A stretch of DNA of 8,657 nt from an uncultured Flavobacterium sp. (GTDB taxonomy: Bacteria > Bacteroidota > Bacteroidia > Flavobacteriales > Flavobacteriaceae), in NCBI RefSeq assembly GCF_946479975.1, contig NZ_CAMLIX010000203.1, forward strand, positions 1 to 8,657, in the 5' to 3' direction. This document shows positions 5,168 through 8,657 of this stretch, piece by piece; position 1 is the first letter of the stretch; the number at the start of each line of letters is the position of its first letter. A program made the position numbers and the translations under genes. Under the pieces are notes generated by a model that made no database searches, had not been told where the DNA came from, and saw only the letters and a list, made by a program, of their open reading frames with translations.

Positions 5168-5970
5168 GATTAGCGATTACATTTAATTATTAGTGTAATC
5201 TGTATCCTGACGTTTTAAAATTTTTCCTGTATTTCCATCAAGTGTTATAATTTCTATAACATTCGGTTTTTTAAGCCATTCTATCTGCCACCAAGAACTT
5301 TCAGCATTAAAATCTCTTCTTATTACGGTATGATATCCTGTGCTTTGCAGAATAGGCCCTTTTTGTAATGGTATTTTTTCGTTTTCACAGAATTTTACAA
5401 TTTCTTCAAATGTAAATTTGTAAGGTTTATCATAATCGGTTTCTTTTATGAGTTTTCCTGATTCGTCAAAATAATACCATGTTCCAACATAAAAACCATC
5501 ACCATTAAATCCTATACCTTTGACTTTGATATTTCCACTCTTATAATATGTCTTTGAAATTTGATAAAGAGAATTCTTGGGTGTTAATTTATACCCTTTA
5601 CCATAACTACCTTGGTCTAATTCGATATAAGTACCATCTGAGAAAAACTCTCTTAAAACGTAAGGATTTTCTTTTTTAGAATTGTTAAATTTTACTGAAT
5701 CGAATACTTCGAAATTTTTATCAATTTTTGGTATCATTTTTTTATTTAAATTATTGTTTTTTGACTTATTTGTTTTTTGCGCTATGCAAGTGCTTAATAT
5801 TCCCATTAATAGAAGTAACAAAATTATTTTTCTCATACTATTATAATAAAGATTCATTTGCTTTTTGCCATTGCCATTTCCATAATGAATATCTCGTTTG
5901 AGGAATATGATGAGAATAATCTAAGATATTTTCGGTTGTTGCGTATTTATAAGTAAACATTGCATTAGAA
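5168..5970. repeat. Duplicated block, copy B (effector 3' end plus immunity gene)
   Basis: This is the partner of 4229-5032. It covers the last roughly 43 codons of the full effector, the first immunity gene and a short 3' flank ending in TAATCGCTAATC on the minus strand. The orphan tip begins 5 bp beyond the end of this flank. Confidence 0.93.
5183..5836 (-). CDS. Exported putative immunity protein for the metallopeptidase effector, first copy
   Basis: This 217-residue protein has a clear signal peptide: MRK, a leucine-rich core, and a probable signal peptidase I cut in CIA/Q at 19-20. LSTC is a poor lipobox, so a lipoprotein is less likely. A Lys/Asn-rich stretch follows (21-33). The middle (about 62-135) has repeats of the form SDGTYIE, YYKSGNIKVKG, GTWYYFDESGKLIKE, which resemble MORN or YwqK-type antitoxin repeats. 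The C-terminus (about 141-210) combines a helix (FTFEEIVKFCENEKIPL) with WWQIEW and IEIITLDGNTGKILK, a pattern like PepSY domains. I infer a periplasmic inhibitor of the adjacent protease; position supports it (4 nt after the effector stop), but no experiment or named family does. The in-frame ATG at 5857 overlaps the effector gene and is rejected as the start. Confidence 0.82.
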   Translation of the reverse strand: MRKIILLLLLMGILSTCIAQKTNKSKNNNLNKKMIPKIDKNFEVFDSVKFNNSKKENPYVLREFFSDGTYIELDQGSYGKGYKLTPKNSLYQISKTYYKSGNIKVKGIGFNGDGFYVGTWYYFDESGKLIKETDYDKPYKFTFEEIVKFCENEKIPLQKGPILQSTGYHTVIRRDFNAESSWWQIEWLKKPNVIEIITLDGNTGKILKRQDTDYTNN

Positions 5971-7283
5971 CTTCCTTCTTCATTAGTAAAAGAATGAGGA
6001 AGATTAAACGAGTGCAAAAATTCGTGAGCGGCAGTCTGATCATTTTTGGTTGGGAATAAAACTACATTTTTACCAGATGAATAGCCGTTTAAGCCAGAAA
6101 TTCTTCCATCTGTTTTAAGTTCTCCTCCACTTTCTCCCAGATAAAAAGCCTTAAAGTAATCGTCATATTTATTTTCGTCTGTTGGGTTAACAGCTTTTAG
6201 ATTCTCTTTTATTTTATTGTATAAATGATCTTCTAATGTTATAAAACCAGATGGATAAGCCCGGGGCGGATAATGTGATACAATCTGACCATTTACTACA
6301 TAATGTCCTCCAAATTGAAATTTAATATCTGCTGAAACATCAAGTGTTTCGCTAGCAACATCAGTCTTAATTAAAGCCTGACTCAAATAATTCTCAAATA
6401 TTTCTTTTTGTCCCGAATTTGATCCAGGTTTAGGTACTGCAGGATCAGAAATTGGTGGAGTTGTCACTTCTACCAACAAAACCTTAGCTCTCTTTTGTTT
6501 AGCCGTCTCATTTGCCCAAACATTTAATTTCCCAGCCAATTGTACTTGCTCTATGCAGTTTTTATCTTCTTTTATAGCATTTATAATAATGGTTTGATCG
6601 CTGCTAAACTCTTGTAAGCATTCTATCGTTACATGATCAGGAAGGGCTTTTTTTCCTTTTCCTTTTAATACAATTTCTTTTGGTGTAATGGTAAAATATT
6701 TATTGTCTTCAAACCGCAGCAAATCTGGTTCTTCTTCAATATCAACAATCAAACTAATAGTTGCCTTTGTATTTGGATACATCGATAGCCACGAACAATA
6801 GTATTCTGCAAGAATGCAATTTCCATTTTCATCATCAATTTCTTTCCACGGAATGGTGTGAGCATCATATACAGTAGTTAGTTTATTGTATAATAGAGGA
6901 TCTTTTTTAAAAACACCGCGATATTCATTAACGTCTGTAACTAATGTTGCAAATGTACTATCAGTATATTGTTTTGCTACAATGTCTTTGTAGTTGCTAT
7001 CTCCAAAAATGGTCTGTCCGTTTATTAAATTACTGTCACCAATTCGCATCCAGTCAAAACCATAATCTTCTCCCCTCCAATTTTTTTTTGGCCTAAAATG
7101 TACAATACATTTTGCTGGCAGTTCAGGTTTTGGAGGACTTAGAGGATTACCGTAGGTATGCCTTTCTGCAGTTTCGTGAATAAAACCACCAGCATTGAAT
7201 GTTATATTTCCATCAGAATACATGTAATGATTTCCTCCTGTGTTTTTGGTAATGGTACCTTCAACAATTCTTATTCTGCTCAT
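5841..7283 (-). CDS. T6SS-associated effector with C-terminal zinc metallopeptidase (metzincin-like) domain
   Basis: This is a 480-residue protein without a signal peptide, starting 3 nt after the vgrG stop codon, so it is very probably co-translated and loaded on that spike. Residues 1-110 form a beta-rich region with GNHYMYSDGNITFNAGG and VHFRPKKNWRGEDYGFDWMRIGD, of a kind I associate with N-termini of Bacteroidota T6SS cargo (from memory). Residues about 175-275 form a second beta-rich region, and a Pro/Ser-rich linker spans about 275-290. The toxin domain is about 291-480, with HEFLHSFNLPH (420-430) as HExxHxxxxxH zinc ligands and catalytic E421, and NILDYS (452-457) where metzincins have the Met-turn. 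Asn replaces the usual Gly at the third turn position and Leu replaces the Met. The exported neighbour suggests a periplasmic target; the substrate is unknown. The last roughly 43 codons are inside the duplicated block. Confidence 0.85.
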   Translation of the reverse strand: MSRIRIVEGTITKNTGGNHYMYSDGNITFNAGGFIHETAERHTYGNPLSPPKPELPAKCIVHFRPKKNWRGEDYGFDWMRIGDSNLINGQTIFGDSNYKDIVAKQYTDSTFATLVTDVNEYRGVFKKDPLLYNKLTTVYDAHTIPWKEIDDENGNCILAEYYCSWLSMYPNTKATISLIVDIEEEPDLLRFEDNKYFTITPKEIVLKGKGKKALPDHVTIECLQEFSSDQTIIINAIKEDKNCIEQVQLAGKLNVWANETAKQKRAKVLLVEVTTPPISDPAVPKPGSNSGQKEIFENYLSQALIKTDVASETLDVSADIKFQFGGHYVVNGQIVSHYPPRAYPSGFITLEDHLYNKIKENLKAVNPTDENKYDDYFKAFYLGESGGELKTDGRISGLNGYSSGKNVVLFPTKNDQTAAHEFLHSFNLPHSFTNEEGSSNAMFTYKYATTENILDYSHHIPQTRYSLWKWQWQKANESLL

Positions 7284-7286
7284 AAT

Positions 7287-8657
7287 CTAGTTTTGTGTAG
7301 TCTGTTCTCCGCTGTTGTTATTTATTTCTTTTTGAGCATTTTTACTCAAATCACCTTCAGTATTATTATTAAAACCTTCTTTTCCAATTTCATGTCTTAC
7401 TTTGTCGGTTTTAGATTCTAAATCCCCTTTTACATGCTCAAAATATTTTCCATCAATAACTGCATTATAATCACCCGCAACTCCAAGTTTTTTAATGCCT
7501 CCTACGCTTTCAGTATTATTTAAACCAATTATGTCATTTTTGCTTACGATAACATTAGTCGTCATGTTTTCCTCAACATTTATAACAAAATTTTTGCAGT
7601 TAATAGTAAAAGTTTCAGGCACAGTCAATGTTGTACTTTTAGCCTGTTCATCCATATGCAGTTCATTACCACTAGGGTCAGAAAGCCAGATTCCAACTTT
7701 CTCTATAAATTTGAAAAGCATCCCAAATCGAAGTTTCCATCCTTTTATACTGTTATTCTGGTCAAAAAAATCAGGCTTTGCACTGCCGTTATAATGTACT
7801 CCCATAACGTAAGGTTTTTGAGCATTGCCGCCTTCAAAACTCACCATAACCTCATCTTCAATTTCGGGTCTCCAGTAAGATCCTCTGCTTGGACCTGCAT
7901 AATTCTGTACAACGCGCATCCACTCACTCGATCTGCTTCCTGCCGCCCAGAAATATTCAACTCTTACCCGTCCGAGGCCTTCGGGATCGTTGTTGTCCAG
8001 TATTTTGGCGGGCTGGGTTTCGGCTCTGGCATACACATGAACATCGGTGTAATACGGCGCCGAAACATCGGCAGGAATAGCTTTGAACTCACATGTATAA
8101 TTACCGTGCACCTGCGAATGATGAGTGGATTCTATACACACAAGATGATGTTCTACTGTCTGGTTGACAATCGTAAAAGTCTGCCCTAAACCTAATGGGA
8201 AGTACGATATACCGCTGTAGTAAACGCTGTTAGCATCGCTTCCCGCGGTCTGCAGTTTAACCATTTCTTCGAGTTCATCTTTCGTCTGGGCATTATTGGT
8301 GTAAGCACCGAAAATAAGTTCAGGCTGTACAACAGTTCCCTGATTGTAGCCCACGTTGGATGCAAAACTGTCTTTACTGCCTTCAGAAGTCCGTGCCGAT
8401 GCATTTCGAATATTGGCTGCTGTATTATAATCATAACCTGCCAGCGAAATTTTATGCGATGCCATATTAAGCTGAATCTTAAAGTTATGCAGTGATGCCC
8501 CGTTGATGAGTTTTATTTTCGAATTTTTGATCTGTCCAAACTGCATTCGCATTCCGTCAAAATAAAACCACTGTCCATAGCGTGCGGCGAGTCTTTTAAG
8601 AAAATTAAAATTGGTTTCTTTGTACTGCGCCATACAGTCGAACATCTTCATATAGGT
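7287..8657 (-). CDS. vgrG: VgrG-type T6SS spike protein (TssI), N-terminus outside the window
   Basis: The frame is open to the right edge with no stop (two codons, Thr-Tyr, before the first ATG at 8651), so this is the C-terminal roughly 456 residues of a longer protein. Numbering from that ATG: the end of the gp27-like region is seen as YKETNFNFLKRLAARYGQWFYF (10-31). The gp5-like OB-fold is at about 213-290 (DPEGLGRVRVEYFWA, SSEWMRVVQNYAG, RPEIEDEVMVSFEGGN, KPYVMGVHYNG). Then comes a stalk of short repeated strands (about 300-410) including LSDPSGNELHMDE, where trimeric VgrG spikes form a beta-helix, and an Asn/Glu/Lys-rich tail (425-454). It punctures target cells as the tip of the secreted tube and carries cargo. 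The next gene starts 3 nt on, marking the downstream protein as its cargo. The C-terminal tail is a likely cargo-docking part. Confidence 0.92.
   Translation of the reverse strand, partial: TYMKMFDCMAQYKETNFNFLKRLAARYGQWFYFDGMRMQFGQIKNSKIKLINGASLHNFKIQLNMASHKISLAGYDYNTAANIRNASARTSEGSKDSFASNVGYNQGTVVQPELIFGAYTNNAQTKDELEEMVKLQTAGSDANSVYYSGISYFPLGLGQTFTIVNQTVEHHLVCIESTHHSQVHGNYTCEFKAIPADVSAPYYTDVHVYARAETQPAKILDNNDPEGLGRVRVEYFWAAGSRSSEWMRVVQNYAGPSRGSYWRPEIEDEVMVSFEGGNAQKPYVMGVHYNGSAKPDFFDQNNSIKGWKLRFGMLFKFIEKVGIWLSDPSGNELHMDEQAKSTTLTVPETFTINCKNFVINVEENMTTNVIVSKNDIIGLNNTESVGGIKKLGVAGDYNAVIDGKYFEHVKGDLESKTDKVRHEIGKEGFNNNTEGDLSKNAQKEINNNSGEQTTQN

Noticed and set aside
5780..5836. Lipoprotein signal (LSTC) in the immunity protein
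   Set aside because: Thr just before the Cys is unfavourable for a lipobox, while the following IAQ is a typical signal peptidase I site in this phylum. It remains possible but less likely.
5837..5857. Upstream start for the immunity protein (ATG at 5857, and likewise 4919) adding MNLYYNS
   Set aside because: It would overlap the effector stop region and put polar residues ahead of a classic MRK plus hydrophobic signal peptide. The inner ATG gives a normal signal peptide.
4229..5970. CRISPR or short tandem-repeat array
   Set aside because: The repeats are a single pair of about 0.8-kb coding units, not short repeats with spacers.
7656..8189. Plus-strand frame of 177 codons opposite vgrG
   Set aside because: It is antisense to well-supported VgrG coding sequence with clear OB-fold motifs. 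The peptide has no domain pattern and is a shadow of the real frame.

Overview
The window looks like a chromosomal piece from a Bacteroidota bacterium, most likely Flavobacterium or a close relative. The pointers are AT-rich DNA, long palindromic intergenic repeats, promoter-like sequences of the TTG-N19-TAnnTTTx type, a signal peptide ending in a typical ...IAQ, and a VgrG of the type VI secretion (T6SS) kind found in this phylum. Species assignment is inference; no rRNA or marker gene is present. Every gene I accept lies on the minus strand, so transcription runs from right to left.

Right part (8657 to 4229): a T6SS cargo island. It opens with a VgrG spike protein whose N-terminus lies outside the window. 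After 3 nt comes a 480-residue effector with an N-terminal delivery-type region and a C-terminal zinc-metallopeptidase domain (HExxHxxxxxH followed by an ILDY turn). After 4 nt comes a 217-residue exported protein, the likely immunity protein. Then the end of the cassette is repeated: an 86-codon orphan tip that keeps the complete zinc motif, followed by a second, identical immunity gene. The duplicated block is about 0.8 kb, and I found no mismatch over about 794 bp. Identity then decays inside the protease domain. The block ends next to a GC-rich, REP-like double hairpin.

Middle (3903 to 4244): 342 bases with no credible gene. They hold the REP-like element, a 17-bp palindrome and a possible promoter for the kinase.

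Left part (3902 to 1): a sucrose metabolism locus. It contains a PfkB-family sugar kinase (probable fructokinase), a strong intrinsic terminator, a separate promoter-like sequence, and a fused sucrose-phosphate synthase/sucrose-phosphatase. After a 289-bp spacer with two structured repeats comes the start of a five-bladed beta-propeller glycosidase-like gene that runs off the left edge. A plausible reading is sucrose synthesis from a nucleotide sugar and fructose-6-phosphate, breakdown by the glycosidase-like enzyme, and recovery of fructose by the kinase.

The item most worth following is the tandem effector-tip/immunity array with its sharp identity boundary. It looks like toxin-tip replacement or gene conversion caught in progress behind a T6SS spike. 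The immunity protein also seems to carry a PepSY-like C-terminus, a fold known from metalloprotease propeptides.
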